NCBI GenBank assembly: GCA_003260075.1
Contig: QLIY01000372.1
Location: forward strand, 62,001 to 126,000
Direction of reading: 5' to 3'
DNA length: 64,000 nucleotides
Source of the DNA: Phallusia mammillata
Lineage: Eukaryota > Chordata > Ascidiacea > Phlebobranchia > Ascidiidae
The position numbers were made by a program, and so were the translations under genes. Numbering within the stretch: the stretch's first letter is position 1; each line of letters starts with the position of its first letter. Shown piece by piece: positions 1-32,151 of this stretch. The notes beneath the pieces were generated by a model. The model was not told the origin of the DNA. It made no database searches and saw only the letters and a program-made list of their open reading frames with translations.

Positions 1-171
1 AAATTGAATTCCCAAACTGAAAATGAAGGGACTTTAGTAATCAGCGGCGGGGAAGGATATGTTGATTTTCGAATGGGTGATTTAGGTGCCATTTCCCCTA
101 ATGATAAACGAACTGAGCATTCTACTTTACAGAATAGCCATATTATAGTTTGGCAACTTACTTCTTCTTAG
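1..171 (+). CDS. JIP3/JIP4 (MAPK8IP3/SPAG9) family scaffold, C-terminal exon only
   Basis: The window opens in frame inside a coding exon that encodes 56 residues and a TAG stop at 169-171. The translation contains LVISGGEGYVDFRMGD and ends SHIIVWQLTSS. This matches the end of the JIP3/JIP4 family, where a GGEGYIDFR(M/I)GD block is followed by a variable linker and SH(L/I)IVWQV near the stop. Family knowledge: these are large cytoplasmic scaffolds that bind JNK-pathway kinases and link cargo to kinesin-1 and dynein; this part is the end of the C-terminal WD40-like region. Everything upstream lies outside the window, so JIP3 and JIP4 cannot be told apart. The next gene on the same strand starts 1.5 kb downstream. 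Confidence 0.82.
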   Translation, partial: KLNSQTENEGTLVISGGEGYVDFRMGDLGAISPNDKRTEHSTLQNSHIIVWQLTSS

Positions 172-1644
172 TTACTGCATTTCCCTCTTCAAGATTTTGG
201 GCATATTTGTTGCATGTATTTCATTATAGTACATTAGTGTTACATTATGACTGCGCGAAAGGTAAAATATAATGTTATTACACTTGCCATTACCTGCTAA
301 GAAATTTCTAACATGCATTTTTTAATCCGATGAAGAGAAAACAACATAAAACCGAAATTGTCATTAAAACTGAATTGCCAAATATTTTATGAATTATTGT
401 AGAAGTGGATGAAACCAAAAGATAGTGCATACAAGTGTGGGTTTTTTTGTAAGGGGTTGGCTGCCTTAGATTGTTTTTATTCTATTGTTGGAATGTTTTC
501 TCTGTTGTGTGGTGTACAAACTGTATATATATAAGAGAAGTTTATGATTTTGAGCATTAACAGGGCAGTATTATTTTAACACAGCCTGAGACATATTTAC
601 CTTGCCTAAGCAACAAAAAAATGGATGCAATGCGTAATAAATTATGAATGGAAAAATAGGGCAAAACTGTACACTTGATGTTTTATCTGTGTTAAGTGTA
701 AACTAAATGGAACACCAACATTCCACTGGCTCTTTGCTTTGCACATACTGTCACCTTTGTTGCATATGCTTGGCCGTTGATGTGATTTGTGCAATTGTAT
801 GATGTTTTATTCTTTTCGTTGAGTTTTGTTGTTCCAAATATTTGTTCTTAAAAGGTTATTTTCATTCAATGAGACTGTGTCAAGCATGTTTTGTTCTTTC
901 TGTAAAAGCTGGTGTTCAAGCAACTATCAAATAAAATATAACACGTGTGTTTACTGATGTTAGCAATCAACCCAAAAAGTAGACTCCAATTTTATAAAAA
1001 ACGAATGTACCAAGGCTAACCAGTGATGTAGCCTAAAGTTGTCAAAATGTTGTAAATCTATACAAAATTCTTGGAGTGTAGTCCCTTACTTTTAGGCCGC
1101 GTCAATGAGAATAAATTCGAGGTGTTGTCAGGTTTGAGTTCGAGTACTATCAGTGCATAGTTCAGCCAATTATAATTTCGACGACCCGAAAAGTTTAAAT
1201 AAACCTGGTGTGAATATCAAAAATGCGATATAAAACAAAATGTTCTTAACAAGTTGTTGCGAAAAAAAAACTTATTATAGGCCTTAACCCAAGAAACCAA
1301 GAAGACTGGGGCCGAGACAAATCCGCTGTACGTCACGCAAGTTTGGTAAAATTTCATGGCCAATAATGTTTTGTCACGTGACATGACGTTGCAAATTCGC
1401 GAAAGCTCTGTCATGATTGTCATCTGTGGTTGACGTATTTTTCGACTATTTTTAAGTGAACGCCCAGACAAAGACGTTAAATTTTGTTGGTAACAAAGTG
1501 TGAAAGAAACATTAGATTTTTTGATTCTATATTTCGTAGTCGCTACAAACTGTTAGGTGGTTATTGTTGGCTTTTACCTCACTGAAGTTTATTTTTCTGA
1601 GAAGTATATTTTCGGTTTGCCAGCTTTATTTTCAGTACAAAACC
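172..1644. other. 3' UTR of the JIP gene plus intergenic spacer
   Basis: No conserved coding signal is visible. The first ~780 bases are AT-rich and T-rich, as expected of a 3' UTR, and end near an AATAAA at 930-935. The rest leads to the ZFAND2 start. The small minus-strand ORF at 1217-1471 has no recognisable motif. Confidence 0.6.
930..935 (+). terminator. Poly(A) signal, JIP-type gene
   Basis: AATAAA lies about 760 bases after the stop codon and before the next gene on the same strand. It is the best visible candidate for 3' end formation of the upstream gene. Confidence 0.5.
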
Positions 1645-4600
1645 ATGGAGTTTCCAGATTTGGGTAAACATTGTGCAGAGCGTTCCTGTCACCAGCTCGG
1701 TAAGTGTAGTTTCTGTGTCAGGTATGTACAAATTAAGAATTAAAGGGCTTATCTGTCAAAACATTTGAGTCATAGAGTTTACAGTGTTATAATTGAAGTC
1801 AGATTGAACAGTAGTTAAAAGTGTAGCAACATTTCTTGTGTGAAATTTTTGATTGTTCACAAAGTTGTGTTTATAGAATGTATAACTTACCTTAGTCAAA
1901 GCGATTTTGCTGTAAACAAAAATGATTTTTTGTAAAGGTTTTTGTACTTTTTTGTGTAAATCTCATCCTACGAAAACATCGAAATGGTTATTTGTTTGAG
2001 AAATAATGTCCAGCTGAATTTGTAGCCCATATCACAACTTAATTTTTATCTTGCTAATCTAAACATTGTTTCTTTTGCCAGATTTTTTGCCACTGAAGTG
2101 TGATGCTTGTGAACAAGTGTTTTGGTATGTATACAATTATTTTAGTGATATTATCTCTAAACTTCAGCTTCCATCTCATGCTTGATAAAATATTTTAACA
2201 TACCATACTGCTCTTTTGTCATATAATATCCCTCATAGTTGTGCCAAAATAACTAAAGGAATTGTCAGTTTTTGTGGCCTAGTTGTTTATTTTGGGCATG
2301 AAACACCTACATGCAGTGTTTAATTCAAAATTTTTGTCGTTCGGTTGTATCACTAAATTCATATTTTCACCCGGTCCATTGACAGTAAGTCCAATGACAG
2401 TAACCAGTAATGCTAACCTGTTCGCTGATCTCATAAAATTTTGTGAGATGGTTCTATGGAACCAGGTGAATCCCACCACTGCCTACATGTAAAATGAAGG
2501 TTGTAGTGTGCTTTGTTGTCTAATATCATTACTTCAACAATTATCGTGCTGGACCCTTAGGTGAAATGGATTAGGCAAGCTCCCTCGACTACTCCTTGTT
2601 TTGTATGCAGCGTAAACATGTTATTAAAATGAACACAGTCCTCAAAAACACATCTAAATTTTATGAAAATTTAAATTGGATGATGAAACCAGTATTTGTA
2701 TCTGCATATTTATCTGTATGTACTTCCACAGTCAATATGAGCTCAGTTTTAACTGAAGAAGGAAACAAAGTGCATTGTACCAGCACTGTATTGTTTTTTA
2801 ACATACCTTTCTGCAATACACATAAAATGTGCAAATTTAAACACAGTTGCAGATGAAATATTATTGGTTCCCAGTATCAGGTATAATTACAAACTGAATA
2901 TTCTACCATCTCCCACAAATCACCATATTGAAGGATTTGTCTTTTATAACCATCTGTTTTCAACATATTAACAGTAGTTTTTTTTAAACAAACTCTAATT
3001 ATGTTGTGTATGTGTTAATCTGCAGTAAAAATCACATGCGCTATGATGACCACAACTGTCATTCAGCATACAAGAAAGATGTCCAAGTTCCAGTTTGTCC
3101 TTTGTGCGGAAAACCAGTGCCAGTACCCAGAGGTGAAACTCCTGATATAAAAGTTGGAGAACATATAGACCGAGATTGCCAATCTGATCCTGCAAAAAAT
3201 AAGCGAAAGGTATAGACCTTAAGCAATATGTCTGAAACTAACTACTTTTGTTTGTCAAAACAGTTAGATTAGTATTAAGTTTGTGTATGAGTGTATAATA
3301 TATTTGTGACTAGTGTTTAATAAGCTGGCACAAGTAATCCTTCTTTGAAAACATGCCTTTCGTTAACTGGAAATGTAAACAATTTTTCAATTAACTGAAT
3401 CAGTCAATAAATGTACATCGGATATATATATTCCAGCAGTTATTTATTCACATAAACAAAATGGTCTGATACTGTTCAGTTTAAACACTCTCTGTTTAAT
3501 GACTTTCCCTAATATTGAAAAATGTACATATTTTATTAATAGACTAGTTAAACTTTTAAAAAGGGTAAATCAACTATGAACCATGCATGACAAAGTTAAC
3601 AAAATTGCCATAACTTATGACCACTTATGTTATTGATTATATGTGTGAATATTTGAGTTTCCGTGGCACTTAACAAGAACCCTTGAAAATACTTGATTGT
3701 AAAGATTGTTCTGGTACAATGTATCACCACACTGCACAACACACACAATATATGTGCAATGGATGCAAGAATAAGAAGAGTAGACATGCCATTAAGGCGA
3801 ATCCGAAAACCTGTCAGAGTCATTAGAAGAAATCCGATTAGATCAGTGACAAACCAGAATGGTTTGATGTCATCAGTGTTAGGCTTGGTGTCTGTTACTT
3901 TTGGTTCAATTTTAAAGAAGGTGCAAGAATTCTTCTGGATGTTTAGAACTTTTACAGAGCCTTACAAAGATGTATTGCCCACCCTAATTCTGATTATTTG
4001 TCTAACAGGGATTATTGCAAGGATTTTTTCATCATATTTTTTAAAGGTTGAGTTTGGTTGTACATATTTTGATAGGTGTAAAAGTTGGTTTTAAACACAT
4101 TATTGAGCAAAATGTTTTGGAAAATTATTTTTATATGGCTGTGAATCTTCAATTATTTTTATTACACAAACTAGGGGCTAGATAAGTATCATTTTTGTCA
4201 CTTTCATGTTGGTATAATTTTGTGTAGGCATATGCAAATCGATGTTCTGTCTCCAAATGCAAACAGCATGAACTGATGCCAGTGATATGCCCAAACTGCA
4301 GACAAAACTTTTGTTTACGCCATAGACACCAACAGGATCATGACTGCAAAGGTTTCCAGGGCTCTGGAAGGGCAGTTTCTAGTGCAGGGTAAGTGATATC
4401 ATAAACTTATTCCATTGGATCTCTGAAGTCAGTTGCTTGATCTAATTCACTGTTGTATCCAACCAACTAATGGTAACTGCATTTATAGAGCTGCAGCGAT
4501 GCAACGGGCAAAACAAACTACTTCAAAGACACATAGAAGCTCAAAAACTGTCTCGAATCCACCACAACAAACTATGCTGCATGGCCTTGGAAGAGACCTT

Positions 4601-5406
4601 GACATGTAAATAGTGACAATATTTTGCAAATTCATGTTTTACATTGTATCAGTGATATACTGACCATTGTGTAAAAAAATGTTTTATAATCCTCATTGGT
4701 ATATATGTGTTAAATTTACAAATCCATATTTTGTGTTTTAGGCAACGCAGATCTAGACAACAAAACATGGCACACAGTCTTCAGAATAACATGGCAAGTA
4801 CCAACATTTATCACAGTAGTTACTTGAACCTCTGCTGCACTGAGTGTGATATTGTGCAACAACAAAGCACAAGTTGACAATGTTTGTCTTTGGGTCAAAA
4901 CCAAAATAGTAATGGAAAAAAGGTTGTAAAATCAATAGGTCTTGACAGTGCCTCATTTGATAACCTTTGACATAATATTATTATTTTAGATGCATGTGTT
5001 ATTGTTTTTTTACAATTTGAATGAACGTTTGGATGTTATATTTAGAGTGAAGATGAAGCCCTTGCAAGAGCCTTACAACTTTCACAACAAGAAGCCAAAC
5101 CGTAAGTCTCAACTCAAGTTAATAGCTATGTAATATATTATTATAAGGTAAAAGTTTCTTGCAATATTGTACCAATATGTTAAAATAAATGGTTAACTTT
5201 GTTTTTGTGTGGCTAGCATTTACCTTTAACAATATAGGTGTGCTTTGATTTATTCCTTTTTCCCCTACAGTATGACCCAAGAAGAAAAGGATCTTGCACT
5301 TGCACGCCAATTACAAGCAGAGGAGGAAGAACAGCGAAGAAGGAGAAGACAGCAACAAAATTCAAACCAATCCTCATCTTCTGGTTCCAGTTGCCATGTT
5401 TCATGA
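1645..5406 (+). CDS. ZFAND2: AN1-type zinc-finger protein ZFAND2 (AIRAP/AIRAPL-like), 267 aa
   Basis: Eight exons join in frame: 1645-1699, 2082-2124, 3026-3209, 4228-4388, 4489-4605, 4742-4793, 5046-5101, 5271-5406. The start MEFPDLGKHC is the family's canonical N-terminus. Two AN1 zinc fingers cover roughly residues 1-50 and 95-140 (CDAC...FCKNH, CPLCGKPVPVPRGETPD, HIDRDC, then NRCSVSKCKQHE...CPNCRQNFCLRHRH). A ubiquitin-interacting motif SEDEALARALQLSQQEAK is at ~205-222, followed by a second helix EEKDLALARQLQAEEEE. The protein ends SSCHVS, a CaaX-like tetrapeptide. Known role: ZFAND2 proteins bind the proteasome/p97 and ubiquitinated clients under proteotoxic stress; the long UIM-bearing, prenylated form corresponds to ZFAND2B/AIRAPL, usually ER-associated. 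Intron 6 uses a GC donor (ATG|GCAAGT at 4793/4794). Confidence 0.93.
3762..4094 (+). CDS. Candidate small membrane-protein ORF inside ZFAND2 intron 3
   Basis: An open frame runs through intron 3 of ZFAND2 and is open from 3693; the first likely ATG is at 3762. It begins MDARIRRVDMPLRRIRKP, has an Arg-rich N-terminus, an amphipathic middle and one strong hydrophobic stretch VLPTLILIICLTGIIARIF that could span a membrane, and stops at 4094. Codon use looks less AT-biased than the surrounding intron. A usable donor (TTAAAG|GTTGAG at 4046/4047) and a weak acceptor before 3708 would make it a phase 0-0 cassette exon in frame with ZFAND2 exons 3 and 4. I do not recognise the family. It could be a nested gene, an alternative exon, a retrocopy, or chance. 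Confidence 0.3.
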   Translation, partial: DARIRRVDMPLRRIRKPVRVIRRNPIRSVTNQNGLMSSVLGLVSVTFGSILKKVQEFFWMFRTFTEPYKDVLPTLILIICLTGIIARIFSSYFLKVEFGCTYFDRCKSWF

Positions 5407-6825
5407 TGAATTATGTTTTGTTGCTATTTTACTGTATTACAAACAACTATTTTATCCTTCCTCAAAAGTTTTATTGTTTTCTTGTCAATTGTGATGTGTC
5501 TTAAATGTTGCAAAACGCCTGTTGGTGTTAAGTATTGAATGAAATTTGTTGTGTGTTTTCACAATAATACAAGTTACCACTACAATTTCATTGAAGCCAG
5601 TACACATTAGGAACTCTTGTTTTTGTTTTTATTGATCTTAGCATGCTTGTTGTTCTTTTATTGTAACCTGTGCAATGTGGTACATTAGCTACCCTGAGTA
5701 ACCCCGCAATAAAACTTCTGTAGCTCATAGAATGTGAGACGATAATGTTCTGCTCATGAAGCATTGATAGGTGAAAATTTCGTGAACGCATTACACGTCA
5801 ACCTGCTGTGGTTGGTATTGAAAGTTGTGATTTTCATTAAACGTTGACCTACCTTCAAGTGAAATTCGATGTGTTGAACATCCTTGAGGTTCCCAATTTT
5901 CTTAAATCAACAAATCAGAAAAACAATCCAGTTAAAGTGCAAAGAAGGCCACAAACCTAGCGCTTTCCGCCCGCCGATAATAAACTCAACTACCAAACGA
6001 AATTCCCAAAACACCATACTCCGTGCACCTTGTGTTTCATACAAAACCATTTAGTAAGACGTTAAATATAAAACCGATTTGCAAACACCGCTTGTCAAGA
6101 CAAATTAACCTTCCATTCCATGAAAAAGAAATTACCGGTAGATGGGGCTGCACATCTGATATTGGAGTTTGTTTGTCGCTTTCGCACGCACGGACGCGAC
6201 GATGAGAAAGTACGTTAGTTCACAGGCATCACAGCAGTAGCAGCTCGCTTGAGAGGCAAGTCAGGCGTCGAGCTTTGAAGTGCCAGTTGCCTAGTTTCGT
6301 CTGGAAAGAGTGTGCCCTGTTGTTGAGTGATGTACCAGAAAAGCATCTGCGCGCTTTAACCACATTTTTGAGTAGTTCAGAGTTAAAAACTGTAACTAAA
6401 AATAAAGAGCCTTTTCATCACATCTGCCTCTGTTTTTAAACAAGTTGTTTTTAACTAAGACTTTGATATTAAGTGTATGCTTGATCAGCAGACACTTCAG
6501 TGTGACAAAGTTGTGCTCACTTTAGTGTGTGTATGGAAAAAAGTAAGATAGCCCAGAAACAAGTGTTTTTTATGTTTCCACAGTACAGATAAAAAATAAC
6601 ATTCAAAGTGTTGGTAAAGATGTGTTGTTTTATTTCGAGCTAGATTAAAAACCGATAATTTGTTCTTGTGTGATTTGTAATAAAACATAGTTCAAGACAT
6701 TATTTGAATTAACCACATTTCTAGGTACTTAGTGATTTGTTGTAAATGTTCTGACTAAATAAAGCTGCAGATTTTACACTTAATAAATAAAAAATATGTA
6801 AATATTACTTGATTTCAAACTACAG
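5407..6825. other. ZFAND2 3' UTR and RBPJ upstream region
   Basis: About 300 bases of T-rich 3' UTR precede an AATAAA at 5708. The segment around 5940-6330 is richer in CpG and includes a possible donor (GAGAAA|GTACGT near 6207). It could be the RBPJ promoter and an untranslated first exon, but no start site can be fixed from sequence alone. Confidence 0.4.
5708..5713 (+). terminator. Poly(A) signal, ZFAND2
   Basis: AATAAA lies about 300 bases after the ZFAND2 stop codon, in T-rich UTR-like sequence. Confidence 0.55.
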
Positions 6826-6930
6826 GCTTCTGCCAGTGGACTAGTTTCAATGGATCAGCCAGTATTTGGCAAATTGGAGTACCTGTGGTAATTGTTTTAC
6901 TTAGAAGAACTGTCCTTCTGCCTCTGAAAC

Positions 6931-26935
<20,005 letters not shown>

Positions 26936-27056
26936 CACCTTGCGGGCGGGAATCTGCACTAGAAACAACCCCGCGTGGGCAGTCGAGAGCTATTGCCCAA
27001 CGTGTACGAATCTGCTGATGTGTTGGGATGGGCTCCAAAATTGACGCGCGGGTTAC

Positions 27057-27062
27057 AATAAA
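27057..27062 (+). terminator. Poly(A) signal, RBPJ
   Basis: AATAAA lies 122 bases after the RBPJ stop. A second AATAAA occurs near 27347. The next gene is on the opposite strand, tail-to-tail. Confidence 0.55.
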
Positions 27063-27628
27063 GTTAACCGTGAGGAATGATGGCGCAAACGCACAGATTC
27101 TCGCGCGACAGTTTTTACTTCTTGCTCGACCGGAACTGGACCCTTTTCGAGCTTGTTTCTTCAATTTGTTTGTTTTGCGTTTTTGCGTCTGGTCTTTAGT
27201 CCGGCAAGCCTCAAATCCCAATATATCTGCTATTCACAGCTCTCAACGGTCGCAGGAAATGCTTTATTTATTTTGTTTTCGTATTTTTTTGAAGTTCAAC
27301 TGAGTGACCCTTTTTTTGACCAGAAAGTACACATGATACATTTTTAATAAAATCAACACTAAACGGAAACTGCAAGCACGCTTTTCAACAGGTGCTCCCA
27401 TTTTAAGGTTTCGTTCCACTCGACACGTTGTGTGTTTTTTAAGCTCGTCTCTTGCTATTTACATGAATTTGTTGTTAGATTTTTTCTTTGATATTTTTCT
27501 GATGTTGTTTTGTTCTGCGAATCGCGACGCCAGTGGTTGTTGCAATAATCCACGGTTTGTCACAATAAACTGCGTCGGAAACCAGGCATATCGACTCAAT
27601 GAGTCCACAAAAAATTGACAAAAAGAAA

Positions 27629-27634
27629 TTTATT
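27629..27634 (-). terminator. Poly(A) signal, SRD5A
   Basis: TTTATT on the plus strand is AATAAA on the minus strand, 43 bases after the SRD5A stop codon. Confidence 0.55.
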
Positions 27635-27676
27635 GCAGATGCAAGTTTGAGTGAATTAGTTTCGACAGAAATGATT

Positions 27677-30286
27677 TTACAGCAAAAAAGGGATGACTGC
27701 TTTTCTGTTTGGTGGATAATCTTCAAACTTTTGCAGGTAGAACCTAAAATGGAAAAGAAAAAACTGAAAACCTGAACAAAATATGTGGAAAGACAAACAC
27801 CCATACAATGTAAACAAACACAAAGTTATTTCAGCCACGAACTAAAGTCGCAACGAACATTTTATTTGGGTGGGAATATGTTTTACTTATGATCATACAA
27901 AATATTCAAGACGGTTTTGGTTATCCATCAGTATCATACCATAAAACAGCTTCAGCTTACCCCTGATAGGCCTATAACTTAGTGGTCTGTATTTACTTGT
28001 GATGGGCTAAGCCGCGAGTTCCGATGACAAACAAGGTGGAAAGTGCAAAGCAACTCAATGGAATCCCGAAGTTTGATGCAACCGCTAGTCCACACCACTC
28101 AACTATTTCACCGAAGTAATTTGCTCCCGAGATGTAATCGAACAGTCCACCTTGCGGAATCTTGTAACCTGAATCGCCTTCTTTCCGCAGATTACGAAGA
28201 ATGTGATCGCTGTGCAAGTTGATCATCAGTCCGACAATCCACATCAACACACCTTAACGAAAATGTGGCTGTTATAAATAATCAAACGTCAATCGTAATG
28301 GAAGTGTAGTCTGAAGTCTGATTCAGGTGTCCAATAACTAAGATTTGGTCGCAGGATACAATTTGCTGCAGAGTTGTAAGTCGGGGCCGGGTTCGGGCTT
28401 GGGTTTTTTGAAAAAAACGGGCTTGATTCGGGCCTGACTTTACACTCTGTGACAGTATTTAACAAATTTAACTAGCTAAGTAACCAGTTTCTGGACCTGA
28501 CCTAATGCCAAACAGCCCTAAAACCGCTAGTCCAAGACCAATTGTCTATTGTGTTTGTTGTCTTGTCTTTCCTGACGCTTCAATGTATAGGCCTGTCAAT
28601 CCAACTTTCGGGCCTAAACGGGCTTCTCGAAAACGATTCGGGTTCAGACCGGGTTTCGAGCTTGTACTTTCGGGTTCGGGCCCGTTTACAACTCTGATTT
28701 GCTATAATTCTTTGCTTTACAAAAGCATTTTGTCCTTCGTAAAACCAACAGTTTGTCACAGAGCCATGGACAAACTAAGAAATGTATTTCACGAACGTCA
28801 GGAAGGTATCAGAGGTCTATAATTGCTTGAGATTTAGTGACGAAACAACTTAAGTGTGGTGTTTTGAACCAAAGTTCCATATGTTGTTCAACTGTGATGT
28901 AATCGGTCCAATCACAACAAATAATATTTAAACACAATGTTACGATTGTTCCAAATACAAGCTGCTAAAACATGCAACCATTTTAAATGTACAAATTTAC
29001 CTGCCTCACTTACCAACTGTAAATTGAGTTGAATATATCCACTCTTCGCCAAGACTTCCATACTTGCACTGGTGACCAGCTATCGCAAAACCATTAATAC
29101 TGGTAAACATGATCGCACTTGACATGATAAAGACTGGAACCGGTTTACTGTGCTTGTTCATAAGTAGAGGGTATATAAACGACCTGCAAATATCTATAAG
29201 TTGAAGATTTTTATACATGTTACCTAGCTACAATAAACTCGAGGTAAAGACGGCAATGTCCATATTAATGCCAAAAAAACTTGTGTCAAATTAATATTGC
29301 AGGCAGTTTGGTCGTTTGTCACTCGGTAAAATCCTACTAGCAAATTAAGGCTCAATTTATCCTGGGCCATTGAACTCGACGTGCATAGGGTGTAACCCAA
29401 TACAAATATTGTGTACAATTGTTATCCTATACACGCAGACAATAAAATTTTGTTTTAGGTTAGAGCAGTGGTATCCAAATTTCCCAATATTATTATTTTT
29501 TTAGTCGTCCTACAAAAATTAAAGTACTTTTAATAAAAGATTGGCAACAAACAACCCTAACCTGTAGCCATTTATTTGAAATACCATACTTTGTGTTACA
29601 AACACAACCATCAGTTTGATAACATAAAGTTTCTTTGAAATTTTGTTACACCTTTTGGTAATCGTTCAGTAAGTAAACACACCTTTATGATACTGGATTG
29701 TTCAGCAAACAACACGATTAGGCATTTCAGGGTCACTGACCTTTGGAAGTAGTGTGCCATGAACAACAGTGTAATGATTAAATGCGGCGGTGAGATATTC
29801 CCGGGGCCAAAGTTGTACACGATGTAAGCTGGAACAAGGCACGATGGGCTCTCTTGGATGAACCATGCCAAACGAGCGTTAATTGCTGCAACAAGAAACA
29901 ACGTTTGGTTTTGACTTGACGTTAAAATCAATAGTGATAAAAACGACCAAACAAAATTAACAAGCAAGCCAAACTGCAGAGGCATGGAAACATGAGGGTA
30001 TGTTGTAAATGTTGTTGACAAATGATAATTGTATCAGCACATAGCTAATAGAAACGATCCTAAAACAATTCGCCAGTACACGAAACTAAAATTAACAAAA
30101 CGTGTTTAATTTATTTCAAAGTTGTTACATTTTAACTCACTGAACTTTTAACTTACATATGTTTGAATCTTTGATGTGTTTTCCGTACTGCGGAGTAATG
30201 CCTAGAAAATATGTCACTAAAGTTAGCATTCCAGACGCAAATATGAATAAAGAGAGCCCCTGGATGAGTTCTAAACTGTATTCCAT
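27677..30286 (-). CDS. SRD5A1: 3-oxo-5-alpha-steroid 4-dehydrogenase (steroid 5-alpha-reductase), SRD5A1/2 type, 255 aa
   Basis: Five minus-strand exons join in frame: 30286-30157, 29885-29741, 29183-29014, 28252-27997, 27743-27677. The product is 255 aa, against 254-259 in vertebrate SRD5A1/2. Conserved blocks: NARLAWFIQESPS (with the Gln-Glu pair of the catalytic region), LLFMAHYFQRSFIYPLL, SDHILRNLRKEGDSGYKIPQGGLF (split by a variable junction from the preceding helix), NYFGEIVEWCG (cofactor region) and HHKFYLQKFEDYPPNRKAVIPF at the C-terminus. The family reduces the delta-4 double bond of 3-oxo-steroids with NADPH in the ER membrane through a seven-helix fold; several hydrophobic stretches fit this. 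SRD5A1 versus SRD5A2 cannot be decided, and an invertebrate enzyme may predate that split. Intron 3 holds a hAT-type MITE. Confidence 0.93.
28369..28696 (+). mobile_element. 328-bp hAT-type MITE in SRD5A intron 3
   Basis: Termini are CAGAGTTGTAAGTCGGGGCC and GGGCCCGTTTACAACTCTG, an inverted pair. Flanking 8-mers ATTTGCTG (28361-28368) and ATTTGCTA (28697-28704) match at 7 of 8 positions, consistent with a slightly decayed hAT target-site duplication. The interior carries CGGGTTCGGG-type motifs and no transposase ORF. It is the longer sibling of the 63-bp element in RBPJ intron 2. Confidence 0.82.
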
Positions 30287-30953
30287 CTTTATCTGGTAAA
30301 AGCACCACACCACACCTTGCAACAAATTTTTTCAACCTGGAATCAATCCGCACAACGTCGCAGCTGAGTCGTTGACCTTTTTCTGTGGCTATCGCCTTTT
30401 TCTTATGAGATGGCATGTTGTATTTGGACTCGATGTTTTGGTGCTAAAGAACAGGTCATGGGGCAAAAAAGGCCTCGTGGCAAAAAGCCTCGCCTATTGG
30501 AATTACATTACATGCTAATTGGGCCTATTGGATTCTACTGAAATATGCCACAAACTATTGCTTTTCGGAAAAGTTACAAAGCTGTGTGATTTTTTTGTTT
30601 CAAAACAGACTATCATGTTGCGCATACAATATAGGATGTTGCTAATAAATTAATCGCATGTTAATGTTAGTGATAATTTTATGCAAAAACTCATTTCCAG
30701 ATCAGACTCCTTTTGAATGACTAGTTTGTGATATTAATCTTTGTGGCTGCATCCACGCCAAAGCTATTATTATGATAAATAAGCTTCAGCAGCTTCAATC
30801 AAGCTAGTCCAGTTTACATGATGTGGTTTGGTGTGACGGAATAAACAAGCTTTGCACACGTACCAAAGATGTGAAAGCACATCTTCTCAGTTACAGTCGG
30901 TTTAAATTATATTGCAATAAGCCAGCTAGAATAAAACAATCTTGGCTTTGAAC

Positions 30954-31373
30954 CAGCGGTTCCCAAACTGGGGTCCGCGGTCCTTTAGGGGTCCGTGAGG
31001 CAATTTTGGGGGGACCGCGAAGCGGTTGAAGTAATTCTATAATCTTATTTGGCGTCAGTTTGTGCCACTAAATAAGTTTAAATCAAAGTAGAATTGAGAA
31101 TCGACTGTCTCCATTGCTAAACAATGGCCTTTATTGAATGATAACTATCAAAAATGCAATTGTTCGCACACAATCGTAATGTTTTTGTCCTGTTTGTGAT
31201 GTCACACGCTGTCTTTGGATGATTATTATGCACAATTTTGGACAACCAGCTAAAATCCTGCAATCAACTTTCGTTTTTATGAAACACACATTTAGGCTTA
31301 AGGACCGCGAGCCCTCGAAATAATGGCAAGGGGACCGTTTAGAAAAAAATATGAAAAAGTTTGGGAACCACTG
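30954..31373 (+). mobile_element. 420-bp hAT-type non-autonomous element
   Basis: It begins CAGCGGTTCCCAAACTGGGG and ends AAAAGTTTGGGAACCACTG, the widespread hAT terminal signature in inverted orientation. The flanking 8-mers CTTTGAAC and ATCTAAAC agree at 5 of 8, so the target duplication is decayed. Inside, GGGGTCCG and GGACCGCG words recur near both ends. No coding capacity was seen. Confidence 0.75.
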
Positions 31374-32151
31374 ATCTAAACCAACACGAGATTATAGAAA
31401 CGTTTATTTTCGGCTATTTTTACTACCATATTGCGATACATTAGTTGCGTTGCACTTAAATGTAAGTACTACAATGAGTGTGCGTGTGATATCAATTTCG
31501 GTGTTACGGTTGACAAAACAGAACCTTAGTAACCACAGCAAAATAGGCCTTTAACATTAGTTTGTGTTATTTAAAATATTGTTCATCTTCCCATAACCTA
31601 TAATTTTACGATTTAATTGTTTGTATGTGATGTGTCGTTAGTGGCGAATTGTAATCACTAATAAGCCATGACTCAGTGCAACCGCGTGACGTTTCTTGCC
31701 CCCAAATGCAAACTGTTTTGATGCAATCCTCTATTCATTTTGTTGTTTGTACTGTATATCTTTACAGATGCATTTAACAAAAACAGTTTTCGGAAATGTT
31801 TGTTTTTTTTGTATTGTACATGAGTTGTCATATAGATTTAATTGGTCGGGAAAACCATTTATTTTATTTTTCGTTGATGTTCCATGCGAAGTCCACACAC
31901 TAATTTTAGCCTACAGACACTTTTCCTTCTAGCTACTACCACTTCATCACATCATTCAAAAGTGAACAATTGTAATGAGGTGAAAGTTGGAACTTGAATT
32001 TGGCCAAATTGATCTCAATACCATTACCAGACAAATATTTTGCGATAAATTCCTCGTATTAGACTATAAGCGAGTAACCAAAAAATCGGCCCACGATAGA
32101 GAAAATCGTTTGTCAATAAAAGAGAAAATCATTGTAGTTTTTCGCTTCAAT

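Noticed and set aside
29466-29500. hAT terminus (CAGTGGTATCCAAATTT) in SRD5A intron 2
   Set aside because: Only one degraded end was seen; too weak to annotate.
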